Position numbers and translations under genes: made by a program. A stretch of 64,000 bases of DNA from Costus lasius (lineage: Eukaryota > Streptophyta > Magnoliopsida > Zingiberales > Costaceae): contig CM050453.2 in assembly GCA_027563935.2 (NCBI GenBank), positions 88,262,665 through 88,326,664 on the forward strand. Reading direction: 5' to 3'. Shown one piece after another: positions 22,941 to 33,188 of this stretch (position 1 is its first letter; every line of letters starts with the position of its first letter). The notes beneath the pieces were generated by a model that was not told the DNA's origin, searched no databases, and saw only the letters and a list, made by a program, of their open reading frames with translations.

Positions 22941-24064
22941 GCCTATTGAGGAAGGTGTCAACCAAAAGCTCTCAGATCCTCCACCGCTAGCATGATGATG
23001 ATGATCTCTAGTTGAGCTAGCGACATTTTACTTAGCCCTTCTTGGAAGGCAACCCAAACACTTTTACTCTAGTTTTTCCTATTTGATTTTCTTTGTTTTC
23101 ATCTATTTTGATGTTTTTCTAGTACTAACCTTTGTTTTTCTACTTTGTAGGGGTGTTCATAGTATTTTTACATCGAAACGGTGATTTTTGAAGTTTATGC
23201 AAAAATTACGGCCGTAATTTTGTGTTCCTATTCTTCTGCAAGTGAATAGAGACTTTCATGGGCGGGGTGTATTTTTGTCATGCCCGTAATCTTGAAAGTA
23301 CTATTGCCCTTTAGTGAACAGAAGGTTTCACGGTAGGGGTGTGATAATTTTCACACCCATAATTTTTTATTAAAAAAAGAAAAATTTCGTCAAACTGTAT
23401 TCAAAAATTATGGGTGTGCCGTGATTTATTTCACACCCGTAATTTGAGGGGTTTTAGTACAGAAACTTTCATAGGGGGGGGGGGGGGGGTTGATAATTTT
23501 CACTCTTGTAATTTTATTCATTTTCTGTACAGAATATTTTAAGGGTGTGTTGTGATTTATTTCACACCTGTAATTCTCATTCTTTTTTGTATAGAGCATT
23601 TCACGGGTGCGCCGTGATTATTATCACGGCCGTAATTTTATTCACTTATACATATACCCAATCAATTTTTCTAGGGTTTCACCCGTGATCTTCTCGCTTT
23701 TGCGCCGCTCTTGGATTTTCTGCTTCCTTCAACCTTCCAGATCGTCCGGTGACCTTCTCTAATCATGTTCTAGGCATCTCCGAGCAACATTCTTGTGACT
23801 CAAGATTTCGATTTGTTCTAGAAAGTAAGGTTCCGCTGATTTCTACAGACCTGCATTTCTCACCGCTGCTGCTTAGCTGGAGCTGCTGTTTGCTTTCTAA
23901 AGCTTCGATTAAGCTAGAAGATCTTTCCCCTGGAGTTTTCAAGGATCAATTTCACCCAGAAGGACCAGATTTTAGCATTGCATTGGGCTATTCTATTTTT
24001 AGATTCGGTCACACATCCTTTTTTAGCCTCTGTACTTTATTTGATTTCATCTTCATTACTTTAA
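22941..24064 (+). repeat. Spacer with paired-palindrome array
   Basis: Between integrase and the env-position ORF. From about 23195 to 23650 it has repeated modules such as TTACGGCCGTAA, TCACACCCGTAATT and CACGGCCGTAATT, about 60-80 bp apart, separated by text like GTACAGAAACTTTC. A run of 15 G lies at 23475-23489 inside one module. The following 400 bp are a C/T-rich region before the ATG at 24065. Confidence 0.7.
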
Positions 24065-25415
24065 ATGGCACCAAGCAGGAAACAAGTTGTGAGCGAGGGG
24101 AAGGATAAGGCACAAGTTGCTGCTTCTTCAGCACCACCACCACCTGCAAACCCCTATGGCATAGTCTTTAGAAATGATGCACAAGAAGCCAGATATAACC
24201 ATCTTCTCACTAGGTGGATTACAAACACTAGATATGCTGATAAGCAAATGTTGGAAATTCTAGGACTACATGAAGACGTAATATGGATGTTTGAAAGAAT
24301 TTTGGCAGTTAGGTTTTTCTAGAACCAACCGCAGACATTCCTTCCCATGGTCTTAGAGTTTTTCAACAATTTGGAGGTTGAGCTCCATGATTATCACTAT
24401 CATGAGGCAAAGGATCGCCTTACCTTTCGACTTGTGAACATTAAGAGGAGCCTCACGCTCCAAGATGTTAGAGCTATCTTCCATTTACTAGGAGGAGGAG
24501 CTACACACCCGCCACAGGAATATATTGAAAATGCCTTCTTGTACTAGATCATCTCAAACTCAAGTTTTTCACCAAAGACAACAAGAGCAACTAGTATCTC
24601 CAACCCTTTTCTTCGCTACATACATAGAGTTCTCTCACACACCATCTTCGGACGAGGTGAGAGCGATGGTATTGTCCGACAATCTGAACTCTATTTCTTA
24701 TGGTGTATGCTTCATGGATATCAGTTGGATGTAGCGTATTTCTTAGTTAAACAAATTGATAAAGTTGCACGTGCTAAGAAGGGTACTATAGTGTTAGGAG
24801 GTTTTATCACTCCTATAGCAATTTCTCTGAATGTGTATCCATTTGGAATTGATACTACACGGGGCAATCCTAGGATCGACCTTGAGTCGTGTGTTGCAAT
24901 GAGGATGATCATCCGTGAGGGTGATAATTTTTCCTTAATCCTTGGACTGAACTTTCCAGCTTTGCCTTTACCGAACAAAGAGAGGACTTTGGTCAAAAAT
25001 CAAGTAAAGTGGAAGATTCCCCCTGATGCAGCTATTGATGATGCTCCTATGCCACTTGACTCAGCACCACCACCACCAACCTGGGGTGGTAATAGCAACC
25101 CATTCGGGATGAGTATGAATTCTCCACCACCCAGTTGGTTCTTCATCTCACGGTACAACCCAACCTCAGAGGAGTTGGTCCATTGCTCAAGATGCAGGTT
25201 TTCAGGCGTTGTCTGCAGAGGTGTTCCGCTAGGGACGCCTTGTGAAGACAATTTATGATTCTATCCGGGACGTGCAGGATGATCTCCGAGACATTAAAGG
25301 CTTTCTATGGGACCACTTCTGCTCTGATGAAGAGAAGGATCCAGATGCGAGTATGGGAGAGGCTAGCCCAGGAGAGGAGGATGGTGAGGAGACTGACACA
25401 GACGCGGATGACTAA
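24065..25415 (+). pseudogene. Env-position ORF of Athila-like element
   Basis: One frame from ATG 24065 to 25258 with only two nonsense codons (24320 and 24545). A +1 frame then gives an acidic tail to the stop at 25413-25415 (SIRDVQDDLRDIKGFLWDHF, then E/D-rich). The N-terminus is basic (APSRKQVVSEGKDK), followed by RYNHLLTRW, and FLRYIHRVLSHTIFGRGES, then ELYFLWCMLHGYQLDVAYFL and GGFITPIAISLNVYPFG. This is the Athila ORF1-type domain found at the env position. I see no convincing signal peptide or transmembrane segment, so calling it an envelope protein would be unsupported; its function is unknown. It is the least decayed frame of the element. Confidence 0.75.
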
Positions 25416-26694
25416 TACTTTGCGAGTATCCCTTCTCCTACTTACTCATTCTTTGCTCTTTGCATCGAGGATGATGCATTCTTTTTGTAGGGAAGGAGAA
25501 TATATTCATGTCCATTGTGCCTGTTGTCTTTTCTTTATGCTCCTCGGTTTTATGCTTCTATGCTTTTGGATTTTGTTTGGTGGTGGATTGTATAACTGTT
25601 ATACCTTTGATTTGGTGATGTTATTTGGCACCATGTGTAGGTGCACTATGATGTTAGATGGATGGATTGTGTGGATTGTATTATGATACTCTCTGTGTTG
25701 AATTTGGATGGATGCACTTTTATTTTATGATGATGAGTGGTTTTCTTTATTGGTGAATGATGTGTACTCTGTTGTTCATATATCAATGCTTGTGAATGAA
25801 AATATGCTTCTTGTTTTGAGTTTATTTCTTCAATATATATCTGCTCATTTTGATTTTTCATCAATTGATTCATAAGATTTTGGTAAATACATTGTTTGAT
25901 GAATGCAATTTGAGAGTGAAACTTCTTTTTCAAATAAAATGAGTATATGAGTATAATTTATAGAATTTACATTGATTGATTAGCCTGGTTGATGTTTGAT
26001 CTATTGTGCTATTTGTTGGGAAGAAAGAATCCAAAATCCAGAAATAAAAAAAAAAGAGAATGACTCCTCTACTTGGCACTACAAAAAATTGGCAGTGGTA
26101 CCGAAGATATGAGTTGAAGTCCGAATAAAAAAGTATGTATCTATATGGGTACATGCCAAAGAAAAGCCATTTGACAATAATTCCACTATCTTTGGCCATA
26201 GATCGAAATTCTGTAGCCAATAATATATGAGTTCTAATACATTGGCTAGGTGGTCAATGTACTCAAAATTCATCACTAGAAAAAAGGTGGTATTCGATTT
26301 AGAGAATGTCAAAAGAAAAAATAAATAAATATATAAATAAATAAAAAATAAAATAAATAAATAAATATTTTTAATAGAGAAAAAATTTGAGAGATCTTAT
26401 TCCTCAAAAGTATTGTAGATTTAAACTGAATATAAGGTGAATTCATGAAATTAAGATTCAATTTATTATACAAGTTGCAAATTTTATTTGATTAGGATTT
26501 TGAATCTTGAGGATTAAATTCTAAGAACAATATATTTTTCTAGAATTTTATGAAGCATGAGTTAGAAATCTTTTATGAGTGATCATGTTCTAGAAATTTA
26601 TTTTTCATAAAAAGTTATATTTTCCATACTCAACATTGTTCTTTGGTCTATTTATTTGCTTGAAGACAAGCAAAAGTTTAAGTCTATGAAGATT
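25416..26694 (+). other. 3' untranslated region and polypurine-tract area of element B
   Basis: AT-rich with no coding family. A simple AAATAAATAA tract lies at about 26315-26370. GCTTGAAGACAAGC (26658-26671) forms a short hairpin and is followed by AAAAGTTTAAGTCTATGAAG and the LTR. The purine tract looks degraded. Confidence 0.55.
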
Positions 26695-26949
26695 TGATAT
26701 CTCTTACTTATATAGTATTTTTACTATACTTTTTATATATAATCTCTCCTATTTTTATCATATTTTTACTTATTTTAATTTAAATCTTTTTGTTTATTCG
26801 GAATCTTCACCCCTCTTTGCTTTTTATCATATTTTAGGAAAAATGACCAAGTTTGATGAATGTTTAAAGATTTTGTGCGCGAATGGATTCGAGACGTCGA
26901 GACGTCGAGACGAAGCTGCCCATCAAATTTCATACAAATCGAAGTTTGT

Positions 26950-27320
26950 TTGGAAATTACGGCCTGCCCGTGATTATAATTAGGGCTGTAATTTATGGAA
27001 AGACACAGAAACAATTACGGCACACCTGTGAAAATTATCATGGCATAATCTACTTTCGTACAGAATTCCAGAATTCATAGAAAGAATCACGGCCTGCCCG
27101 TGAATATTTTCACGGCCGTGATTCTTGAAGAATTTCCATAGAAAGAATTACGGGTGTACCATAATAATAATCACGGTCATAATTCTTCGAGGCTATTTTT
27201 TGTAGAATATACAAAGAGAATTACGGGCGTACCGTATTACTAATCACGGCCGTAATTCTTTCAGATTCCCAATCAAAAATACACAGAAAGAATTACGGAC
27301 GTGCCGTAATTATAGCTACT
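26950..27320 (+). repeat. Paired-palindrome array, family B LTR
   Basis: Five or so modules spaced about 60-90 bp apart, each with an element like ATTACGGGCGTACCGTATT next to AATCACGGCCGTAATT, separated by CCATAGAAAG-type text. The 5' LTR has the same start of the array at 21385-21577. Confidence 0.75.
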
Positions 27321-27849
27321 AGTTCCGAGTTTGACTCGGTTTCTCGCTCGATTTGATTCCTTTTCATGTCAGATTTTGGGGAAAACCTATTCTAAAAATG
27401 GAGAACTATATAAGGAAGCTTTGGAGCAATTATTAGAACTTTTTGGCAGATTTTTGAGGCGACTGATGGCAAGCGGTGATTCTTCACCGGAAAAGCTCCG
27501 ATTTTCCGATCAATCCACGTCGATCTTCATCTGGAAGTCTCGAATTCCTTCCTACTTGTTGATTTCATATCTTATTTGTCAATTGCAATCGAAAACATAG
27601 ATTTTTATACCGTGAACGTGATGAACATGTCACCGTAAATCTTTTATTCAGGATTAAGGGTGTAACCCTCTATGTTTTCATGACTTAATTGTTTATTCCC
27701 TTCTTATGAAGTAATTTACTTGTGTTAGATTCAATTATTATTGTACTTATTTACATGTTGATTACTGGCCATAATTTGCATGTTGGGGATGTCGCAAGAA
27801 GTACTAAGAAGTGAATTGCGATGTCAGAACTACAGTTTTTGGACAAGTT

Positions 27850-27965
27850 GATTCGAACACGAGAGTAGTTCGAATCGGCTTAAGGGATTTTATAGATTTG
27901 TCAATGACTCATTGGGTCTATCTCGAATTAATAACCACAAGAATAGGAGATTAATTTTGATAGAC
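27850..27965 (+). other. Stem-loops with GNRA-like heads, family B LTR
   Basis: GATTCGAAC (27850-27858) pairs perfectly with GTTCGAATC (27868-27876) around ACGAGAGTA. A second hairpin at 27916-27965 pairs GTCTATC with GATAGAC and AATTAAT with ATTAATT around CCACAAGAATAGG. Stems are unrelated to those of families A and E. Confidence 0.65.
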
Positions 27966-28526
27966 ACCGGATTATACTACTGAGAGGGGGCAATCTGTAC
28001 ATGCGGATAAATTTCTTCAACACAGTAAATCCTTCTTATGATACTCTTAATTAGAAAAGTCATGAAATATAGTGTGGTGAACCAGAAATCTTGAATTTCC
28101 ATCAAATCAATTACAACCTATTTGTGCTTTTATACTCTTGAAAAACAAAATTTAAACCCTTTTCTGAATCTTCTAGCTAACGACCCTAAGATAAGTTGGT
28201 ACTTGGCCATTAGTCCGTGTGAGATCAATATTTTTATTACTTCGATATTTTTGTGCACTTGCTGATAGCATCAGGGTGTGACAGATGATTTTTCCCAAAT
28301 TGCCCTCTAAGCTCCAAATTTCATTCTAATGTCGTTTTTGGCCTTTTCATCATTCAAAACCCATGAAACTAAGCACTTTTGTTCCTGAAGAAGTTAAACA
28401 AATTAAAGAGGTGTAGATTCCAAAATAAATGAATAAATTTAAATTAAAAACAAGAAAAATTAAGAAAAAGATGACTTAAAAAGACTAATCAAGTATATAA
28501 AATAACTATGACTTTTTGAGTCATCA

Positions 28527-29385
28527 GCTACAAAAAGATATGACGCTCTAGTGTCTATCATGGCATGAACTTGATGTAAGTTTAGTCTCATCTCCACATA
28601 CATAAGCTTCATCTTCACCATCGTTGTTGTAGCAATGACATTGATCACTACTGGATTAATAGTGATAATAGGGTCATCAAATTTCTATTGACACCCTCTC
28701 TCCATAAAGGCTGCTAGATTGTCTCCTCTTGGGCAATTATGCATGTTGCGGGGTCCCTTGTAAAGGAAGCATATGATCTATCTTCCTATCCCTCTAGGTG
28801 GAGATATGGAAGTAGGTGGTCATGAACGTCTAGCACTTGATGTATTCTTCATCGTCCAATTCTTCTTTTGACATTGACCTGCTCTGCTCGGCTTAGAAGA
28901 AGGCCGAGAGATGGAGGCTAGTTGCTTCCCCCTAGATCTACGAGGGGAGCTGAACATGGATGCATCAATAGGAGCAAGGGCAGGTGTTGCCCTACTCCGT
29001 AAATCCACAATCCATCATCAATAGTCATAGCCTCCTTTAGGTTCCTCACCGAATGTAATCACTAGGTCAAAACTGATCTTGCATCTCGCCTTTAACTCCT
29101 CCTAAGAAATATCTCATGATACCTCTTCTCCTATAGGTGTCACTAAGGTGCACCACTAGAGTTTAGCGTCACCAATAAGATAAGCAACACACACTTGTGC
29201 GCGCTCGCTATTATTATCCTTAGTAGCTATGAAATACTTCTCAATGTCCCAAAGGAAGTTCTTCAACTCCTTTGCACTATGTATCCATCTGAAAGGTGCG
29301 GGCTCGGGTATTTTCAAATAAACTATGGATGACTAGGTGACGTAGCGCAAGACCCATCATCACTAGACACCTTAGAGTCATCGCC
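28527..29385 (-). pseudogene. Chromovirus gag core, knuckle and protease start
   Basis: From the right on the minus strand: the gag core has IHSAKELKNFLWDIEKYFIA, AQVCVAYLIGDAKLWW and EELKARCKISFDLV. A cysteine region near 28770 is a likely zinc knuckle. The protease start is KLMYVEMRLNLHQVHAMIDT then RASYLFVA, i.e. D-T-R-A where D-T-G-A is expected. The sequence meets the element A LTR at 28527. Stops are present. Confidence 0.8.
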
Positions 29386-29389
29386 AAAA

Positions 29390-31020
29390 ATTCTAGGAGA
29401 TTACGGCCGTGACGAAAATTACAACCCTACTGTAAAGTTCCCGGTGGAGTCCGCAGAAGAACCTGAAAAATATTACAACCATAATGAAAATTATGGCCCC
29501 CCTATAATCTCAGAATATGGTCGTGATGAAAATTACGGCTCGCTAGTGAAAGTCTCGAATGCCCCACTCGATCCCAACCGAGAAGATTACGACCGTGACG
29601 AAGATTATGGCCCCCCTGTGATTTCAAATTATGGCCGTAACAAAAATTATGGCCCGATTGTGAAACCTTCTATGCAGTTCGCAAAAATTCATAGGAAGAA
29701 TTACGGTCGTGATGAAAATTACGGCTCATCCGTAATTTCTCCAAAAGCTCCATAACCACCCATTTCAAAGGCCATTCGACTCTCCCAACGCTAGGTTCTG
29801 CCTCTAGGCAAGTACCTGGGGGTAATCAGCCTTGTATCTACTCAATCGGAGCCTCGCCATCCCTTGCGCTTGGATGCACCAACCCAAGCCGAGCCCAAAC
29901 CAGATCGCCATCACAACCAGCTCACAAAAATGTCACAAGGACCAGTCAACACCAAGATGAACCAACCACAGACGAGCTACTTCTGCTGCTTCGTGGCCAC
30001 TTGCTCTTAGATGGTGTGACGAGGCCAACAAAGCCCACAAGTCCAACCGGCACACAAAGCCCAACCGACAACCACATCCAACCGAAACCCACATATGCTG
30101 GGGTTGTTGGGATTTTCTTGCTTTAGTTGTTGTAACTTCTTTCCTTAGTTGGTAGGTTAATGTGATTTTCTTACTTTAGCCGAAAGCCCACAAGTAAATC
30201 GCGTCTCGATACCTCGACACGTTAGGTTTGCCTATTTGTTAATTGTTCTTGGTGTTTACTTCTTCTTTCCTTACCCCACGCTATTTTGGTCGCCGGACAT
30301 TGGAAGTTTGCATTGTTGTTAGTGTACTCGTTCAAGTCATAGTCGTCAAGCATCCCAACTCGCCTCGCCATTTACAAGTCCCCCGTGCTGCGCTTAAGCT
30401 AAAGGAAAAAAAAATAGCTTGTTCACTGAGAGGTTAGCGTTTAATTATCATAGTTTTGATTGTCGTGGTTCTTACGACTTATTGGCGTTGCTCCAATACA
30501 TATGTCAATCGCGATTTCTGCATTGTTTTCTTGCTGATTTCTCTCTATGCGCGTTTTACGTCCCTCGTCTCCAAACCCTTTCACGATTTTATCGCTGCAT
30601 AAGTTCCACAACCCATAGAGTTGGAATTAATGACCATCCCACCTATTCACCTCTATCATTTATAGAATTAAGGACCAGCCCACCTATTCATCTCCATCAT
30701 TTATAGAATTACGACCCTACCGTAAAGTTCTCGGGGGAGTCCGTGGAAGAACCTGGAAAATATTACAGCTGTGATGAAAATTACAGTCCTCTGTAATCTC
30801 AGATTATGGCCGTGATGAAAATTACGGCCCGCCCGTCAAAGTCTCGGACGCCCCACTCGATCTCGACTGAGAAGATTATGGTCATGACGAAGATTTCGGC
30901 CCCCCTATGATTTCAAATTACTCCATAACAATAATTGTGGCCCGACCGTGAAACCTTCTTTGGAGTTCGCAGAAATGCCTAGGAAGAATTACGATCGTGA
31001 TGAAAATTATGGACTCATTA
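29390..31020 (+). mobile_element. 1.6-kb repeat-bounded insertion in chromovirus gag
   Basis: Gag text resumes on both sides (FGDDSKVSSDDGS to the left, ALHKMKESLGGPL to the right). The insert starts and ends with two colinear direct repeats (about 29401-29754 and 30708-31018), each an array of modules such as AATTACGGTCGTGATGAAAA. Between them are about 950 bp with no coding family, including a 41-bp tandem duplication. On the plus strand the first array reads as repeats of NYGRDENYGPPV. I find no target duplication. It could be a small LTR-like element or a copied piece of an Athila/Tat-like LTR. Confidence 0.5.
30624..30705 (+). repeat. 41-bp tandem duplication
   Basis: Two adjacent copies (30624-30664, 30665-30705) that begin GAATTAA and end ATCATTTATA, differing at a few bases. 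The next bases begin the second palindrome array. Confidence 0.85.
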
Positions 31021-31388
31021 TCAAAGTGGGCCCCCTAAGGACTCTTTCATCTTGTGGAGAGCCTCAAGGCATTCCACTACCTTGAAATCTCCATCATGAA
31101 TCCTAATCACAGCTTCAAGTTGGGAGATGCGTTCAATTGATGAAACGATAGCTATTCTTTGCTCTGAAGGTCTAAGAGTTGGTATGTGATCAAAATGTCT
31201 TACCTCTAGGTGTACTGAGAATGAGTTAAGCAAGCACTTGGTCTGAACCGAAACTAATTGATTAGTGAAGAGGCCAAGGGATTAAGCTCCAGCACTAAGC
31301 ACCGACATATGCAAGTCCCAAACGGTATCTATTAACTTCTATATCTCAGTGATCTGAACTCTATGCAAATTAAGCTCTGATACCGGCT
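31021..31388 (-). pseudogene. Chromovirus gag N-terminus and primer site
   Basis: The minus strand beside the LTR reads AGCCGGTATCAGAGCTT, a tRNA-Met-type primer site with one mismatch (about 31372-31388). The gag start follows with EQRIAIVSSIERISQLEAVI and DFKVVECLEALHKMKES, a predicted coiled region. Confidence 0.75.
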
Positions 31389-32989
31389 TGTCACAAGCAA
31401 TTTTTTTTATCTAGAAATCTTGTACTGAGACTGATAGGACTTCTTTCAAAGCCCCCAAGCTCTATTCTAGAGTGAAGTGTCTGGTTATGGACACTTAAGT
31501 AGAAACACCATGACTCTCAATCACCTGCACCCCAAGGAGGGGGTTTGGTGACTTAGCACCCCTACGAGGTTGCTTATATAAATCACTCCCATATAAACCC
31601 ACATGTAGGAGTTGATGACTCATCATGAACTCCCAATGCACACAATATCTCTCAGCCTACACTCCTCAGTCGTCATAATACCCAACTGGTTTGATGGAAA
31701 CAAAAGCACTTGTGTGCAAGCAAGCAAGGCCGACCCTTCAAGGGATTGGGCCTAATAATAGCAGAATAATAATTATCAACTAGCCTTAAACGGGCTCACA
31801 CACTAAACACAAGAGGTTGGTCGAGTAAAAAGCCTGGAAGAGCTCAACCGATGCAAGTATGATAGTTAGGTTCAAATCCCAAGGAGGTTAGATATTATCC
31901 TTGCAACATGCCTTGCTCCTTGTACCTCGGACTATCTAGGAAGACTTTGTGATTGCCAACACTCCTAGCCACACAAGTAAGACAACCAGCAACGTGCATC
32001 ACACGTATGTTGGAACCAAGTGAGCACAAGCAGCACTGTTCTCTACCGCCTCCATGCGAGTCTGCATGCATTGCGCTTGCGCACGCAGCTGGTTACGCCT
32101 CTCACCTCTCCGAACACTGACGGGTTGCATGGAACCCTAGTTGCCACCGCCTCAGGCCAGAGCCACCATAGGTCAAAACCATAGCTGTCGCTTCTCCTCG
32201 CATTGAGCTTTTGAGTTGTCGCTCTTGGAGTCAAAGCCGATGAGATCCGCGACCGTTCGAGTCGAGCACGGAGACAAGGTTGCCTCAGGTCACGAGATCG
32301 TCACTACCGGCACCACTAACTAAGGATGCCATAGCTTGAAAGCTGCCAAGGTTGTTCACTAATGGGGAAGAGGTTGCTGCCACTTGGAACAACATCGTTG
32401 TTGCTGGAGCTACATGAACGCTCGCCTAGATGCAGCAAACAATGCCATGGATGCGTCAAGTGGAGCCTGGTCTTGCCACTAGACGGTGTCGAGCGTCACC
32501 CACCAAGGACGAACTCGAGTCGCTGCCTCTATACGACGCCTCTAAGGCCTGGTTAAAATGCAGGGTGCCACCCACAAAAACACCACATGCCACCACCTAA
32601 GGCACGACGTGTGCACCACCAGGGCATGCACTTTAAGTTAGACCATGGGCTCGCAAGATCTAGACCCAATTTATTCGACTTGCCTACGCCAATCGTGGGT
32701 CAGGTTGCACCCTTTTCACTAAGGTCGGACGAATGGACTTGCCCATGTATTTACATGCACACCTTTCACACATGTTAGGGTGAGCATCTGCACCTCCCTT
32801 GCACATTCGTCACTCAACTCCCTCAATCAAGATGACCAGTCAAGTTTACCATTAGTGGATTTAACTCAATAATCACTCCGAGCTCTAGTGATCTCTATGC
32901 CTATCCACCACGCCATATGATCAGGGATCAATATCATCCGTCATGCTTAGCGTGTCTTGGGATTTGTTTTAAATCTCAGGGGCATCACA
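31389..32989 (-). repeat. 5' LTR of the chromovirus
   Basis: 1601 bp, plus-strand ends TGTCACAAGC and GGGGCATCACA (TG...CA). The right half matches 10283-11104. It adjoins the primer site on the left. Confidence 0.85.
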
Positions 32990-33188
32990 ACGATCATGAA
33001 GAAGATGATCAAACACCCATTTAGTGTAGAGCAAACTAGAAATCAAAATAGAAGACCGAGAGAGAAATTAGAGAAAGAAAATTGTTTTCATTAAAAAAAA
33101 TAGCCGAGACTTGCAGCCTTTTAAAGGCTGAGTCAAAGATAAAATTACAATGTTAAGTGTAGCAATCGAACTTAGGCTGCGTTTGGCG

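Larger units (their letters stand above)
21124..28273 (+). mobile_element. Element B: Athila-like retrotransposon with integrase and env-position ORF
   Basis: 7150 bp, bounded by TGAT...ATCA and a perfect 5-bp duplication GGGTG. It contains the first ~450 bp of the 5' LTR, then directly the RNase H end and integrase, a palindrome-rich spacer, an env-position ORF, a 3' untranslated region and a full 3' LTR (26695-28273). The rest of the 5' LTR, primer site, gag, protease, RT and most of RNase H are deleted, with the join at about 21577. The clean outer duplication shows that the deletion either followed insertion or was present in the transposing copy. Confidence 0.9.
26695..28273 (+). repeat. 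3' LTR of element B
   Basis: 1579 bp from TGATATCTCTTACTTATATAG to TTGCTGATAGCATCA. Contains the palindrome array (26950-27320) and stem-loops (27850-27965). The last ~55 bp (ATTACTTCGATATTTTTGTG, then CACTTGC) match the ends of families A and E. Confidence 0.9.
14206..28526 (-). mobile_element. Element A: Athila/Tat-like retrotransposon, gag-protease only, interrupted by element B
   Basis: Minus-strand element with its 5' LTR on the right (19741-28526, opened by element B) and its 3' LTR on the left (14206-15553, missing about 270 bp of its outer end). The interior (15554-19740) holds a primer site, leader, gag and protease, and stops at the beginning of reverse transcriptase. RT, RNase H and integrase are deleted. 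It sits in the chromovirus protease. The left junction lost both the LTR terminus and some host sequence. AATGGCAATTATA occurs at the junction and again about 100 bp inside the LTR, which may have guided the deletion. Confidence 0.8.
19741..28526 (-). repeat. 5' LTR of element A, split by element B
   Basis: LTR sequence at 19741-21123 and 28279-28526, about 1.63 kb without the insertion. Ends TGATATGTCTGCAAG and TTGAGTCATCA. Element B entered at GGGTG, which is present on both sides (21119-21123 and 28274-28278). Confidence 0.9.
10283..32989 (-). mobile_element. Chromovirus (Ty3/gypsy, Tekay/Del-like), split by nested insertions
   Basis: Reading the minus strand from the right: 5' LTR 31389-32989, tRNA-Met-type primer site, gag (31.38-28.6 kb), protease start up to 28527, then protease end, reverse transcriptase, RNase H, integrase and chromodomain (14205-11150), a polypurine tract and the left part of the 3' LTR (10283-11104). 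Order, orientation and the matching LTRs show one element. Element A (14206-28526) is inserted in its protease. About 40 protease codons are missing at that junction. A second insertion (29390-31020) splits gag. The clade call rests on the C-terminal chromodomain and LTR size. Confidence 0.85.

Noticed and set aside
24065..25415. Endogenous virus envelope gene
   Set aside because: No signal peptide or membrane anchor is seen and the text matches the Athila ORF1 type. Only the position is env-like.
29444..29755. 103-codon frame with NYGRDENYG repeats as a possible repeat protein
   Set aside because: It follows the palindrome array. The second copy of the array (30708-31018) has stops in the same frame, so protein selection is not supported.
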